From NCBI GenBank assembly GCA_964616175.1, contig CAZTUH010000004.1, positions 1 to 64,000 on the forward strand: a stretch of 64,000 nucleotides of DNA. Direction: 5' to 3'. Made by a program: the position numbers and the translations under genes. Positions within the stretch are counted from its first letter, which is position 1, and each line of letters opens with the position of its first letter. Positions 8,915 through 19,158 of the stretch are shown in pieces. The notes under the pieces are model-generated. The model made no database searches. It was not told where the DNA came from and saw nothing but the letters and a program-made list of their open reading frames with translations. Source of the stretch: CAZTUH01 sp964616175 (GTDB lineage Bacteria > Pseudomonadota > Gammaproteobacteria > Burkholderiales > Burkholderiaceae_B).

Positions 8915-10602
8915 TTAAAAGATTTATTTCTAATGAAAATAAAGAGCTTCTTGAAGCTTCTGGTATCCATCCATTACTATCCAGTTTATGGGCAGCTCGT
9001 GGCATATCTGATTTAAAAGAGATCAGTTCGAATTTATCCCTTTTGATCCCTCCAAACAAGCTGGCTCATGTTGCCCAAGCAGCCAGAATCTTGTGCAATG
9101 CAATTGAAAATCATAAGCATATTCTGGTTTTTGCAGATTATGATTGTGATGGAGCTACCTCTTGTGCTGTTGCTATTCGAGCTCTATCAGCTATGGGAGC
9201 TGAAGTAAGCTATTTTGTCCCGAATCGATTTGAAATGGGTTATGGTCTTTCTTCTGATGCAATAAAAAAAATAGCTGAAAAAAAATCTAAGAAACCAGAG
9301 ATTATACTTACTGTCGATAATGGAATTTCCAGTTTTGAAGGAGTATCTATAGCTAATTCTCTTGGAATAAAAGTAATTATTACAGATCATCATCTACCTT
9401 CGGCTAATAATTTGCCTGAAGCTTCAGCCATTGTTAATCCAAATCAAAAAATCTGTAAATTTCCATCTAAAAATTTGTCTGGAGTCGGAGTAATTTTTTA
9501 TCTAATGATTGCTATTCGAGCAGAAATGCGTCATCGGGGAAAATATAAACCATTTGGAGGACCTAAACTAAGTAAATTGCTAGATCTTGTAGCGTTAGGA
9601 ACTGTAGCCGATTTAGTAAAATTGGATCAAAATAATCGATTATTAGTTGAAAATGGATTGCAAAATATAAGAAATGGACTTTTACAACCTGGATTAAGAG
9701 CCTTGTTTTCTATATCAAAACGAGATCTAAAGGATGCTACTGTTTCTGATCTGAGTTTTTGCCTAGCACCGCGCATTAATGCAGCTGGACGATTAAAAGA
9801 TATGCATATAGGAATAGCTTGTTTATTAACTAATAATTATCAAGAAGCAATGAACATGGCATTTGAGTTAGATTCAATAAACAAGCAACGGCGCATGTTG
9901 GAAATTAAAATGCGCAAGCAAGCTTCAGAAGCTGTTCAACATATCAATTTAAATAATCGACATACTATTTGTCTTTATAATGCCAAATGGCATCAGGGCA
10001 TTGTAGGTCTTATTGCTTCTCATCTGAAAGAAAAATTTTGGAAACCTGCTGTAGTTTTTGCTTCGACTAACAGTGATAACATGAGTGGATCTGGTCGTTC
10101 TATTCCAGGGATCCACTTAAAACAGGTTTTAGATTTAATTCATAAGTCCCACAATGGTCTAATTGATAAGTTTGGTGGACATGCAATGGCAATTGGCTTG
10201 ACCATTAGAAAAAAAAATTATGAAAATTTTTCCGAAATTTTTGAAAATACAGTTAATGAATTCCTTAAAACTACAAGTTCAGAACGAATTATTACAACTG
10301 ATGGCTCCCTAGATATTGAATATATAAGTGTTGAAATAGCTCAGTTGCTAAGCAAACAAGTATGGGGAATAGGATTTAACGAGCCCTTATTCCATGATTC
10401 TTTTTTTATTCTTTACCAAAAGATTATACAGGGCAAACATTTAAAACTTCGCTTAGAAAGAAATGGGAAATCCTTTGATGCTATTTGGTTTAGCCGGGAA
10501 ATTTCTTTTTTCAAGAAAAAAATCCAAGCTGTTTATAGCATAGAAAAGATTTTTTGGAAAAAAAAATTTTCTGTATATCTTAGAATTGAATATGCTGAAT
10601 AG
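8896..10602 (+). CDS. recJ: Single-stranded-DNA-specific 5'-3' exonuclease RecJ
   Basis: Recombination and repair exonuclease (RecFOR pathway, mismatch and base-excision repair). DHH-family motifs appear in order: VFADYDCDGATS, LTVDNGISS, IITDHHLPS and a DHHA1 domain with SGSGRSIPGIHL and the GGHAMAIGL motif, then an OB-type C-terminal region. Total about 568 residues, normal for the family. Start: the frame is open from TTG 8881. GTG 8896 has GGAG nine bases upstream, and TTG 8902 would give the best family N-terminus (PRLIKRF); the true start is one of these two. It overlaps the end of the preceding gene by about 19 bases. Confidence 0.93.
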   Translation: MVLPRLIKRFISNENKELLEASGIHPLLSSLWAARGISDLKEISSNLSLLIPPNKLAHVAQAARILCNAIENHKHILVFADYDCDGATSCAVAIRALSAMGAEVSYFVPNRFEMGYGLSSDAIKKIAEKKSKKPEIILTVDNGISSFEGVSIANSLGIKVIITDHHLPSANNLPEASAIVNPNQKICKFPSKNLSGVGVIFYLMIAIRAEMRHRGKYKPFGGPKLSKLLDLVALGTVADLVKLDQNNRLLVENGLQNIRNGLLQPGLRALFSISKRDLKDATVSDLSFCLAPRINAAGRLKDMHIGIACLLTNNYQEAMNMAFELDSINKQRRMLEIKMRKQASEAVQHINLNNRHTICLYNAKWHQGIVGLIASHLKEKFWKPAVVFASTNSDNMSGSGRSIPGIHLKQVLDLIHKSHNGLIDKFGGHAMAIGLTIRKKNYENFSEIFENTVNEFLKTTSSERIITTDGSLDIEYISVEIAQLLSKQVWGIGFNEPLFHDSFFILYQKIIQGKHLKLRLERNGKSFDAIWFSREISFFKKKIQAVYSIEKIFWKKKFSVYLRIEYAE

Positions 10603-10643
10603 ATTTTTGAACTCTGAATTTCAATAATCTGATAGATAAAATG

Positions 10644-12332
10644 CTAATTTTTCCTCTGCCTAAGAGTTTGTAAAAATCCATTTGTGATTGGAAATCTCCA
10701 ATCTTTTCCAAAAGCTCTTGAAGTAATGCGAGGACCAACAGGAGCTTGAAATCTTTTATGTTCGCTTGATTGGATCATGTTGATGATATTTAGAACAATT
10801 TCAGAAGCAAAACCAGCTTCTACTATTTGGTATGGAGATTTTTGTTTTTCTACATAGAGCTCTATAATAGCATCTAAAATTTTATATTCTGGCAAGCTAT
10901 CCATGTCCGTCTGGCCTGGATAAAGTTCTGCTGAAGGAAGGCGTGCAATAATCCGTTGAGGAATATTTCCAGTGCGTTTATTATACCAAGCAGCTAATTT
11001 ATAAACCATTGTCTTTTTAACATCTTTAATCGGAGAAAAAGCACCAATCATATCCCCATAAAGAGTGCAATATCCAGTTGCTAGCTCTGATTTGTTACCT
11101 GTTGCCAATACTAGGCTACCTGTTTTATTAGATATTGCCATTAAGATTAAACCTCTCATGCGAGATTGAATATTTTCTTTTGTCGTATCTTTTTCATTCT
11201 TGTGTTCACGAAATTTTAGTAACATTGAATCAAGTGTAGCCAATGGTGATTTAATTGGAATTTCAATGTGTTGAACTCCAAGATTCCTACTTATCTGTGA
11301 TGCATCAGTGATAGAAATTTTAGATGTATAATCTGATGCTAACATCACTGTTTTTACTCTTTTTGAACCAAGAGCGTCAACTGCAATTGCTAACACAATC
11401 GCAGAATCGATTCCACCAGATAAACCAATAATAGCATCAGAGAAGCTATTTTTTCTTAGATAATCTGTGACAGAACAGACCAAAGCCTTCCAAATTTCCT
11501 CCTCAAGACTATCTTGATCTAAAATATTTTTTCCATCATGATGGATTTTCAAGTTTTTATTAGAAAAATCACTAGAAATAGATCCTTTTTCTTTAATTCT
11601 AACGAGCGAACATTTTTCTAAAAATCGTGGCAATATATTGTGTAATCCTAAATTATCTATAGCAAATGAACCACCATCAAAGATCAACTCATCTTGGCCA
11701 CCTACCATGTTTACATATATTAAAGAACAACCTGTATTTTGAACATGTTGTTCAGCCATTTCATATCTCTTTTTTTGTTTAGAAATACTATATGGCGAAG
11801 CATTAAGGATTAGAATAGTATTCACTCCAGTTTTTGCTATTGACTTCATTGTTTCAGTAGACCAAAAATCTTCACATATAGCTATACCAAACTTTATATT
11901 TTTTACAGTAAAGGAAAATATATTTTTACCAGAAGAAAAATAACGTTCTTCATCAAAAACTGAATAATTAGGAAGGTTCTTTTTATAATATGTTCCAATA
12001 ATTTTCCCTTCGAAAAAAACAGAAGCAGCATTATATAAATGCCCATTATTTGGATCTATATGAACATGTCCTATAACTGAATAAAAGTTTTTCAAAATTT
12101 TAAGTTCTTTCCTTAAACTTCGCAATTGTAACTCTTGTTGATAAATAAACTCTTTTCTTATTAAGAGATCATATGGGAAATAACCAGTTGTTGAAAGTTC
12201 TGGGGTAATAAAAACATCAGCACCATTTTTATAAGCTTTATTTGCATATGAAAGAATCTTCTCTGAATTCGAACCTAAGTTTCCAACATGTGAATTGATC
12301 TGTCCAATTCCAATAATGACTGTTTCATTCAT
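10644..12332 (-). CDS. nadE: Glutamine-dependent NAD+ synthetase
   Basis: Last step of NAD synthesis: amidation of nicotinate adenine dinucleotide with glutamine and ATP. 562 residues in two parts. An N-terminal nitrilase-type glutaminase carries Glu in FITPELSTTGYFP, Lys in YYKKNLPNY and Cys in GIAICEDFWS. A C-terminal NH3-dependent synthetase carries the P-loop IIGLSGGIDSAIV and the conserved LATGNKSELATGYCTLYGD. Start: the frame extends to 12359, but ATG 12332 has AAGGAA nine bases upstream and matches the family start. It lies 19 bases after the channel gene, so both are probably cotranscribed. Confidence 0.94.
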   Translation of the reverse strand: MNETVIIGIGQINSHVGNLGSNSEKILSYANKAYKNGADVFITPELSTTGYFPYDLLIRKEFIYQQELQLRSLRKELKILKNFYSVIGHVHIDPNNGHLYNAASVFFEGKIIGTYYKKNLPNYSVFDEERYFSSGKNIFSFTVKNIKFGIAICEDFWSTETMKSIAKTGVNTILILNASPYSISKQKKRYEMAEQHVQNTGCSLIYVNMVGGQDELIFDGGSFAIDNLGLHNILPRFLEKCSLVRIKEKGSISSDFSNKNLKIHHDGKNILDQDSLEEEIWKALVCSVTDYLRKNSFSDAIIGLSGGIDSAIVLAIAVDALGSKRVKTVMLASDYTSKISITDASQISRNLGVQHIEIPIKSPLATLDSMLLKFREHKNEKDTTKENIQSRMRGLILMAISNKTGSLVLATGNKSELATGYCTLYGDMIGAFSPIKDVKKTMVYKLAAWYNKRTGNIPQRIIARLPSAELYPGQTDMDSLPEYKILDAIIELYVEKQKSPYQIVEAGFASEIVLNIINMIQSSEHKRFQAPVGPRITSRAFGKDWRFPITNGFLQTLRQRKN

Positions 12333-12351
12333 AAATAGTGATTCCTTCATT

Positions 12352-13614
12352 TTATGCATATGGCAATTCAGATATTTTTGAAATGTCAGAACCCGAAGGC
12401 CTTTGATATAAACGAAGACTAAGTTCTGGAAGAATAGCTAATAGATGATCAAAAATATCCCCCTGGATCCTTTCATACTCAACCAAAGCAGTTAGAGCTG
12501 TAAAGCAATATATTTCTATTGGAATTCCATGTGATTTTGGTTCCATCATCCGAACCATCATTGTCATATCTTTACGCAACTCTGGATGTTTTCTTAAATA
12601 GGAAAGAGCATAAGCTCTGAAAGCTCCTATGTTTGTTAATCGAGATCTATTCACAAATAGATCTGTTAAATCTTTTTGGTCTTCATGACCAATTTGAAAT
12701 AAAGATGAAACGTTTTCCTTTAAATATTCTTGCAACAATTCAAACTGCATAAACTTTCTTAAATCCTGATTACTTAAAAAGTAAATGCTATTCGCATCAA
12801 CAAGTAATGTCCGTTTAACGCGACGTCCACCAGATTCAAACATCTGCCTGTAATTTCTATAACTTTCAGAAAATAATTTATATGTTGGTATCGTTGTAAC
12901 AGTATTATCAAGATTCTGTACTTTTACTGTATGTAAAGCTATATCTCTAACAAATCCATCTGCATTAGACTGAGGCATCTGTATCCAATCACCAATGCGC
13001 AGCATGTCATTAGTTGTAAGTTGCGTGCTTGCAACCAATGATAATAAAGTATCTTTAAATACTAATAAGAGAACAGCTGATACAGCACCTAAACCAGAAA
13101 TCATCCATAATAATGACCTATCAATCAAAATTGATAGTATCAATACTATGCAAATTATAAGCAGGAACAATTTGCCAATCTGGATGTATCCTTTGATTGA
13201 TCTAGTTTGAGCCCTAGTGCTTATTGAATGCATATCTTGACATGAATCAAGAATACCAGCTAATGCAATAAAAAGGCATATCCAGACCCCAGAATAAGCT
13301 ATTCTTCTAATATACTCTGCTGCTCTACCTATGTGTGGTATAAACTCAACTCCAGTTGAGATAACGAAAAATGGCACTGAATACCAGATATTTTGATAGA
13401 CTTTCCTTTTAATTAAACTTTCGTTCCATTCTTCATAGCCTGTTAGCACTAAAATTTTATTGGCGATCCATAGCACTAATCGTGCTACTATCCACTGTAT
13501 AAAGAGAAGTATAGCTATTAATATTCCTATTACTGTGGATGTTTGTATCCAATTAGCCTCAGGAACAAATTTATCTAAATTTTTTGTGAAATTTCCTAAT
13601 TTTTCCCATTGCAT
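12352..13614 (-). CDS. Mechanosensitive ion channel of the YbdG (MscS superfamily) type
   Basis: Inner-membrane channel that protects against osmotic down-shock. About 420 residues. Several N-terminal transmembrane segments (for example TSTVIGILIAILLFIQWIV and LFLLIICIVLILSILI) lead to the pore helix (MISGLGAVSAVLLLVFKDTLLSLVAS) and the cytoplasmic beta domain with RIGDWIQMP and LDNTVTTIPTYKLFSESYRNYRQM. The last string is typical of the YbdG branch, as is the insertion in the C-terminal domain. The frame extends to 13692, but that would overlap the divergent argH start. ATG 13614 has GGGGA upstream and gives a normal N-terminus. The nadE gene follows. Confidence 0.85.
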   Translation of the reverse strand: MQWEKLGNFTKNLDKFVPEANWIQTSTVIGILIAILLFIQWIVARLVLWIANKILVLTGYEEWNESLIKRKVYQNIWYSVPFFVISTGVEFIPHIGRAAEYIRRIAYSGVWICLFIALAGILDSCQDMHSISTRAQTRSIKGYIQIGKLFLLIICIVLILSILIDRSLLWMISGLGAVSAVLLLVFKDTLLSLVASTQLTTNDMLRIGDWIQMPQSNADGFVRDIALHTVKVQNLDNTVTTIPTYKLFSESYRNYRQMFESGGRRVKRTLLVDANSIYFLSNQDLRKFMQFELLQEYLKENVSSLFQIGHEDQKDLTDLFVNRSRLTNIGAFRAYALSYLRKHPELRKDMTMMVRMMEPKSHGIPIEIYCFTALTALVEYERIQGDIFDHLLAILPELSLRLYQRPSGSDISKISELPYA

Positions 13615-13679
13615 GGAAGATCCCCATTTGATTTCAATTAACTGAATTACATAATTAAAATACAATCTTTGCTTGACAT

Positions 13680-15095
13680 ATGAACAATTCAAATTTACCT
13701 AATCAAAATCAGTTCTCAAATAAAAAATTTGCTTGGTCTGGAAGATTTTCCGAACCTATATCAGATTTAGTAAGAAAGTATACAACATCTTTGGATTTCG
13801 ATAAGCGATTGGCTTTATTTGATATTGAAGGTTCTAAAGCTCATGCCATGATGTTAGCAGATCAGAATATTATTTCTAAAAAAGATCTAAAAGATATTCA
13901 ATATGGCTTAGACCAAATTTTCTCTGAAATCAAATCTGGGGATTTTCCATGGAAGTTGGAATTAGAAGATGTACACTTAAATATTGAAAGCCGTTTGATT
14001 GAATTAATTGGAAATTCAGGAAAGAAACTTCACACTGGTCGTTCTAGAAACGACCAGGTAGCAACTGATATTCGACTATGGCTTCGTTCAGAAATTGATA
14101 ATTCAGTTAGTTTGCTTGGCAAATTGCGCTATGCTTTGGCAGAACTTGCATCAAAGCATGCTTCTACAATTATGCCTGGATTCACTCATTTACAAATAGC
14201 TCAACCAGTTACATTTGGACATCATCTCTTAGCTTATACAGAAATGTTCAATCGTGATATAGGTCGTTTAAAAGATTGTAGGAATCGTGTCAATTGTTTA
14301 CCTCTTGGATCTGCTGCCTTAGCAGGCACTTCATTTCCAATTGATCGATATAAAGTTGCAAAAGAACTTGGGTTTGAAAAAGTTTGCCGGAATTCAATTG
14401 ATGCTGTTTCTGATAGAGATTTTGCTATTGAATTTTGTTCAGCTGCTGCTGTAATTATGGTCCATATATCTCGATTTTCTGAGGAGTTAATCATTTGGTC
14501 CAATCCTCAAATAGGATTTATAGATATACCAGATCGATTTTGTACTGGAAGTTCCATTATGCCTCAAAAGAAAAACCCTGATGTTCCAGAACTAGCTCGA
14601 GGAAAAACAGGTAGAGTTAACGGCCATTTGATGGCAATGCTTACTTTAATGAAAGCTCAGCCCCTTGCATATAATAAAGATAGTCAAGAGGATAAAGAAA
14701 GTTTATTTGATACAGCAGATACAGTTCGAAGGACCTTAGAAGTTTTTGTTGCAATGATTCCATATCTGAAGCCAAACATTGAAAATATGAAACTTGCTGC
14801 ACTAAAGAATTTTTCTACTGCAACAGATTTAGCGGATTATTTAGTAAGAATTGGAGTGCCATTTCGTGATGCACATGAGATAGTTTCTCAAATTATTAAT
14901 GATTGCGAACAGAATGGGAAATCTTTAGAAGATCTTACAGAATCTGATGTAAAGAATTATTATTCAGGGATTAGCCAAGATTTCCGTGATATTCTGACTT
15001 TGCATGGTTCAGTAAATTCTAGAAATCATATCGGTGGAACATCCCCTACACGTGTAAGAGAGGAAGCTAAACGAATTTTATCTTATGAAGACTAG
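13680..15095 (+). CDS. argH: Argininosuccinate lyase
   Basis: Cleaves argininosuccinate to arginine and fumarate, the final step of arginine synthesis. 471 residues. It shows the start [13 protein letters not shown], the substrate motif [28 protein letters not shown] with the catalytic-region histidine, and the fumarase/lyase signature [12 protein letters not shown]. The C-terminal domain ends with [11 protein letters not shown]. It is divergent from the YbdG-type gene and converges on aceF. The partner genes argF and argG lie 20 kb away, so the arginine genes are split into two loci. Confidence 0.97.
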   Translation: MNNSNLPNQNQFSNKKFAWSGRFSEPISDLVRKYTTSLDFDKRLALFDIEGSKAHAMMLADQNIISKKDLKDIQYGLDQIFSEIKSGDFPWKLELEDVHLNIESRLIELIGNSGKKLHTGRSRNDQVATDIRLWLRSEIDNSVSLLGKLRYALAELASKHASTIMPGFTHLQIAQPVTFGHHLLAYTEMFNRDIGRLKDCRNRVNCLPLGSAALAGTSFPIDRYKVAKELGFEKVCRNSIDAVSDRDFAIEFCSAAAVIMVHISRFSEELIIWSNPQIGFIDIPDRFCTGSSIMPQKKNPDVPELARGKTGRVNGHLMAMLTLMKAQPLAYNKDSQEDKESLFDTADTVRRTLEVFVAMIPYLKPNIENMKLAALKNFSTATDLADYLVRIGVPFRDAHEIVSQIINDCEQNGKSLEDLTESDVKNYYSGISQDFRDILTLHGSVNSRNHIGGTSPTRVREEAKRILSYED

Positions 15096-15126
15096 GCCTT
15101 TTCTTTCCATGAAACTTCGAGATCTA

Positions 15127-16428
15127 TCAAAGCAAAGCTTTTCGATAATCTGATAGGATTTCAACTAGGTCTGCATTAAAACGCGCAGCATAGGCTCCAT
15201 CTATTACTCGGTGATCATAAGATAAAGATAGAGGTAGCATCAAACGAGGTATGAACTTTTCCTTATCCCATACTGGTTTATATTTTGCTTTCGAAACGCC
15301 AAGAATTGCAACTTCAGGAAAGTTAATAATTGGGGTAAAGGAAGTACCTCCAATGCCTCCCAATGACGATATTGAAAAACATCCACCTGTTAATTCAGAA
15401 CTCAGGATTTTTGATGCTCTAGCCTTATTGGAAATAATCTTTATTTCTTCTGCAATAAGAAGAATTCCTTTTTTATCAACATCTCGAATTACTGGAACAA
15501 CTAATCCTTTTGGTGCATCAACTGCGAATCCAATGTTATAATATTTTTTGAGAATTAAATTTTTTCCATTGATAGAAGAGTTAAAATCAGGATGTTTCAT
15601 TAATAATATTGAAATGGCTTTAATCAAAAAAGCAAGTATGGTGACCTTAAAATTTGCTGATTTTGACTTTATTTCTTGGTTTAGGGAAATTCTGAATGCT
15701 TCTAAATCAGTTATATCAGCCTCATCATTATTTGTAACATGTGGAATACTTAACCAGTTTCTATGTAGATTATTTCCTATAATTGTTCTAACATTTGATA
15801 TTGGCTTTGATTCAATAGGTCCAAATTCCTCAAAATCTACTTTTGGAAGATCTGATAGATCTAGAGAGATATTATTTGCTCGACCGACACCCTCCTGATT
15901 TTTTAAAGAATTTTTTACGAATAAACGAACATCACTCATTGTGATTCGCTTATTTGGCCCAGATCCAACTATTTGTTCCAAATTTACACCTAATTCCCGA
16001 GCAAACTTTCTCACTGTTGGTGAAGAATGAACAGGATGATAGAAGTCCAAATTCTTTTTAAGATCTTTTTGATATTCTGCTTTTTCAGGAATTTCTAGGA
16101 ATTTATCTTGATTAAGTTCTGCCGTAGTTGCATCTGAATTTTTCAGATCTAAACTTGAATTTTTTAGCATAGATTTAGATATAATTTGTTCTTCTAATTC
16201 TAAGATCAAAGACCCCTCTACGACTTTGTCCCCAACATTTGTATAAACAGACTTTACCCGCCCGGATGTTGGAACTGGAATTTCTATAGAAGTTTTATTC
16301 CCTTCAATTGTAATACAACTTTGTTTTTCATTTACAATATCTCCAACAGAAACAAGAACCTCTATCACTTGCATATTTCCCGCACCCATTCCGGTGTTCG
16401 GAACCTTGATTTGTACGATGTTTGTCAT
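15127..16428 (-). CDS. aceF: Pyruvate dehydrogenase E2, dihydrolipoamide acetyltransferase
   Basis: Core of the pyruvate dehydrogenase complex; transfers the acetyl group from lipoate to CoA. 433 residues with a single N-terminal lipoyl domain (lipoylated Lys45 in IEGNKTSIEI), a short linker, the E3-binding domain (SSPTVRKFARELGVNLEQI, about residues 138-175) and the catalytic domain ending with LSYDHRVIDGAYAARF. Many free-living relatives carry two or three lipoyl domains; one is functional and fits genome reduction. GAGGA precedes the ATG. It follows aceE by 12 bases. Its lipoyl domain is a likely substrate for the LplA/LplB pair at the window start. Confidence 0.95.
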   Translation of the reverse strand: MTNIVQIKVPNTGMGAGNMQVIEVLVSVGDIVNEKQSCITIEGNKTSIEIPVPTSGRVKSVYTNVGDKVVEGSLILELEEQIISKSMLKNSSLDLKNSDATTAELNQDKFLEIPEKAEYQKDLKKNLDFYHPVHSSPTVRKFARELGVNLEQIVGSGPNKRITMSDVRLFVKNSLKNQEGVGRANNISLDLSDLPKVDFEEFGPIESKPISNVRTIIGNNLHRNWLSIPHVTNNDEADITDLEAFRISLNQEIKSKSANFKVTILAFLIKAISILLMKHPDFNSSINGKNLILKKYYNIGFAVDAPKGLVVPVIRDVDKKGILLIAEEIKIISNKARASKILSSELTGGCFSISSLGGIGGTSFTPIINFPEVAILGVSKAKYKPVWDKEKFIPRLMLPLSLSYDHRVIDGAYAARFNADLVEILSDYRKALL

Positions 16429-16440
16429 TATTGATTTTCC

Positions 16441-19158
16441 TCAAGCATAGTGCGGATTACATTTTTTTATGTCAATTTTGTATTTTTGGATAGCTTTTGA
16501 AAGCATATTTCCAATAATTTTTTTTTCATCAACTAGGGCCTTTAATGCTGTTAATACTATAAAATGTCGATTAATTTCAAAATGTCTTCGCAGATTAACC
16601 CTGAAATCTGATCTACCAAAGCCATCTGTTCCAAGAACTCGATATGTCCTTCCTTGTGGAATAAAAGGGCGAATTTGATCTGCAAACAATTTCATATAAT
16701 CGGTTGATGCAATTATTGGTCCTTCAGTTTCAGATAGCTTTTGAGTTATATATGGAATTTTTCTTGATTTAACATCAAATTCAAAAAGATTATAGCGTTC
16801 GATATCTAGACCCTCTCGGCGTAATTCAGTAAAACTTGTTACACTCCAAACATCTGAAGGAATATTCCAATCTTTTTCCAATAGTTCTTGAGCTTCTAAC
16901 ACTTCAAGAAGGATAGCTCCAGATCCCATCAATTGAACTGTCTTGCTTTTATTCTTTTTATCGCTACGAGAATTATACTTATATATGCCTTTAATAATTC
17001 CCTCTTTATCCTCGATTCTTTTTAATCCTGGATGGGAATAATTTTCATTTGTTAATGTTAAGTAGTAATAGACATCCTCTTGATTTTCTATCATTCTTTT
17101 TAGTCCATCACAGATTATAACAACCAATTCATAAGAAAAAGTAGGATCATAAGAAATACAATTAGGAATTGTAGAGGATAATATATGACTATGCCCATCT
17201 CCATGCTGTAACCCTTCCCCATTTAAGGTTGTTCTGCCAGATGTACCACCTAATAAGAATCCTCTAGCTCTCATGTCACCTGCAGCCCAAGCTAAATCTC
17301 CTACACGTTGGAAACCAAACATAGAATAGTATATGTAGAACGGAATCATAATTCGGTTATTAGTTGAATATGAAGTAGCTGCTGCAATCCAGGAACTCAT
17401 TGCTCCAGCTTCATTAATTCCTTCCTGTAAGAGTTGCCCATTTACTTCTTCCCTATAATACATAAGTTGATTTTTATCTTCTGGAACATACTTCTGACCT
17501 TCTGGCGCATAGATCCCTATCTGACGAAAAAGTCCTTCCATACCAAAAGTCCTTGATTCATCTGCAAGAATAGGAACAATTCGTTTTCCCAATTCTTTAC
17601 ATCGCAACAGCTTATTCAAAATTTGTACAAATGCATGGGTCGTTGAAATTTTCCGATCACCAATTGTTGGAATTAGCAAGTCCTTAAAATAATCTAAATC
17701 AGGAATCTTAAAATTTTCGTCTGACTTCCTTCGGCGATTTGGCAAATAACCGCCCAGGGATTTTCGTCGTTCATTCAAATACCGCATTTCTGGAGAATCT
17801 GCATGGGGTTTATAATATGGTATAGAATCAAGTTGATCATCAGGTATTGGAATGCAAAACCTATCACGAAATTGACGAATTGTTTTCAAATCCAATTTCT
17901 TTTGTTGATGTATTGGATTTTTAGCTTGCCCTTTACTTCCTAAACCATATCCCTTGATAGTTTTTGCTAGTATTACACTTGGTTGTCCTTTATGATTGAT
18001 TGCTTGATTAAAAGCTGAATATACCTTGTATGGATCGTGCCCCCCTCGATTTAACCGCCAGATTTCTTCATTGCTCATTTGTGATACGTATTCCAATAAT
18101 TTCGGATGTTTTCCAAAAAAGTTCTCACGGACAAATTTTCCATCATTGGCTTTATAAGCTTGATATTCTCCATCTAGAGTCTCTTGCATAATTTTTTTTA
18201 GGATTCCATCCTTATCCTTATTTAAAAGTGTATCCCAACGCCTGCCCCATATAAGCTTGATTATGTTCCATCCAGCTCCGCGAAAAATGCTTTCTAATTC
18301 TTGGATAATTTTTCCATTTCCTCGAACAGGACCATCCAAACGTTGCAAATTGCAGTTTATGACAAAAATTAAATTGTCAAGATTCTCTCGAGCAGCTATG
18401 CTTAAAGCTCCCAAAGATTCCGGTTCATCCATTTCTCCATCACCGCAAAATACCCATACCTTTCTACCAGAAGTATTTGCTATTCCACGAGCTTGTAGGT
18501 ATTTCAAAAATCGAGCTTGATAAATACCCATTATTGGTCCTAAACCCATTGATACTGTAGGAAATTGCCAGAATTCAGGCATCAGTTTTGGATGAGGATA
18601 TGAAGATAAACCTATTCCGTCTACCTCTTGTCGAAAATGATCCATCTGTTTTTCAGTTATTCGACCTTCTAAATAAGCTCTGCCGTATATGCCAGGAGCA
18701 GCATGTCCCTGAATATAAATTAAATCTCCTCCATGAGTAGCATTTTCTGCATGCCAAAAATGATCTTGCCCACAACCGATCATAGTTGTAAGAGATGCAA
18801 ATGAAGCAATATGCCCACCAAGATCTCCTCCATTAGAAAAATTTTGCTTATTTGCTTTTACTACCATAGCCATGGCGTTCCAACGTACATAAGAACGAAT
18901 TCTCGACTCAATTTCTAGGTCTCCTGGGTAATCTATATCTAAATTGGACGGAATTGTATTAACGTATGGAGTATTTCGAGGAGACTTTATATGAATTCCT
19001 AATCTTTCAGCTTCCTCAATCAGATTTTCTAGCAAGTCATGAGCTCGAATAGAACCCTCTTTGTCTAGAACAGCTGTAAATGCTTCTAACCATTCTTTTG
19101 TTTCTTGAATATCTTCTTCAATGTCCGGTAGAATGCCAGTTTCTCTTGGAAGAATCAT
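16441..19158 (-). CDS. aceE: Pyruvate dehydrogenase E1, homodimeric type
   Basis: Thiamine-diphosphate enzyme that decarboxylates pyruvate and acetylates the E2 lipoyl group. 905 residues, the normal length of the homodimeric AceE. The thiamine-diphosphate/Mg motif is visible as WVFCGDGEMDEPES, followed by NLIFVINCNLQRLDGPVRGNG. The loop GRTTLNGEGLQHGDGHSH and the C-terminal TDGFGRSD are also typical. AGGAG stands eight bases before the ATG, and aceF follows at 12 bases in the same operon. A gene for the E3 subunit (lpd) is not in the window. Confidence 0.97.
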   Translation of the reverse strand: MILPRETGILPDIEEDIQETKEWLEAFTAVLDKEGSIRAHDLLENLIEEAERLGIHIKSPRNTPYVNTIPSNLDIDYPGDLEIESRIRSYVRWNAMAMVVKANKQNFSNGGDLGGHIASFASLTTMIGCGQDHFWHAENATHGGDLIYIQGHAAPGIYGRAYLEGRITEKQMDHFRQEVDGIGLSSYPHPKLMPEFWQFPTVSMGLGPIMGIYQARFLKYLQARGIANTSGRKVWVFCGDGEMDEPESLGALSIAARENLDNLIFVINCNLQRLDGPVRGNGKIIQELESIFRGAGWNIIKLIWGRRWDTLLNKDKDGILKKIMQETLDGEYQAYKANDGKFVRENFFGKHPKLLEYVSQMSNEEIWRLNRGGHDPYKVYSAFNQAINHKGQPSVILAKTIKGYGLGSKGQAKNPIHQQKKLDLKTIRQFRDRFCIPIPDDQLDSIPYYKPHADSPEMRYLNERRKSLGGYLPNRRRKSDENFKIPDLDYFKDLLIPTIGDRKISTTHAFVQILNKLLRCKELGKRIVPILADESRTFGMEGLFRQIGIYAPEGQKYVPEDKNQLMYYREEVNGQLLQEGINEAGAMSSWIAAATSYSTNNRIMIPFYIYYSMFGFQRVGDLAWAAGDMRARGFLLGGTSGRTTLNGEGLQHGDGHSHILSSTIPNCISYDPTFSYELVVIICDGLKRMIENQEDVYYYLTLTNENYSHPGLKRIEDKEGIIKGIYKYNSRSDKKNKSKTVQLMGSGAILLEVLEAQELLEKDWNIPSDVWSVTSFTELRREGLDIERYNLFEFDVKSRKIPYITQKLSETEGPIIASTDYMKLFADQIRPFIPQGRTYRVLGTDGFGRSDFRVNLRRHFEINRHFIVLTALKALVDEKKIIGNMLSKAIQKYKIDIKKCNPHYA

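Noticed and set aside
15548..15898. 116-codon plus-strand frame inside aceF
   Set aside because: Antisense shadow; product resembles no family.
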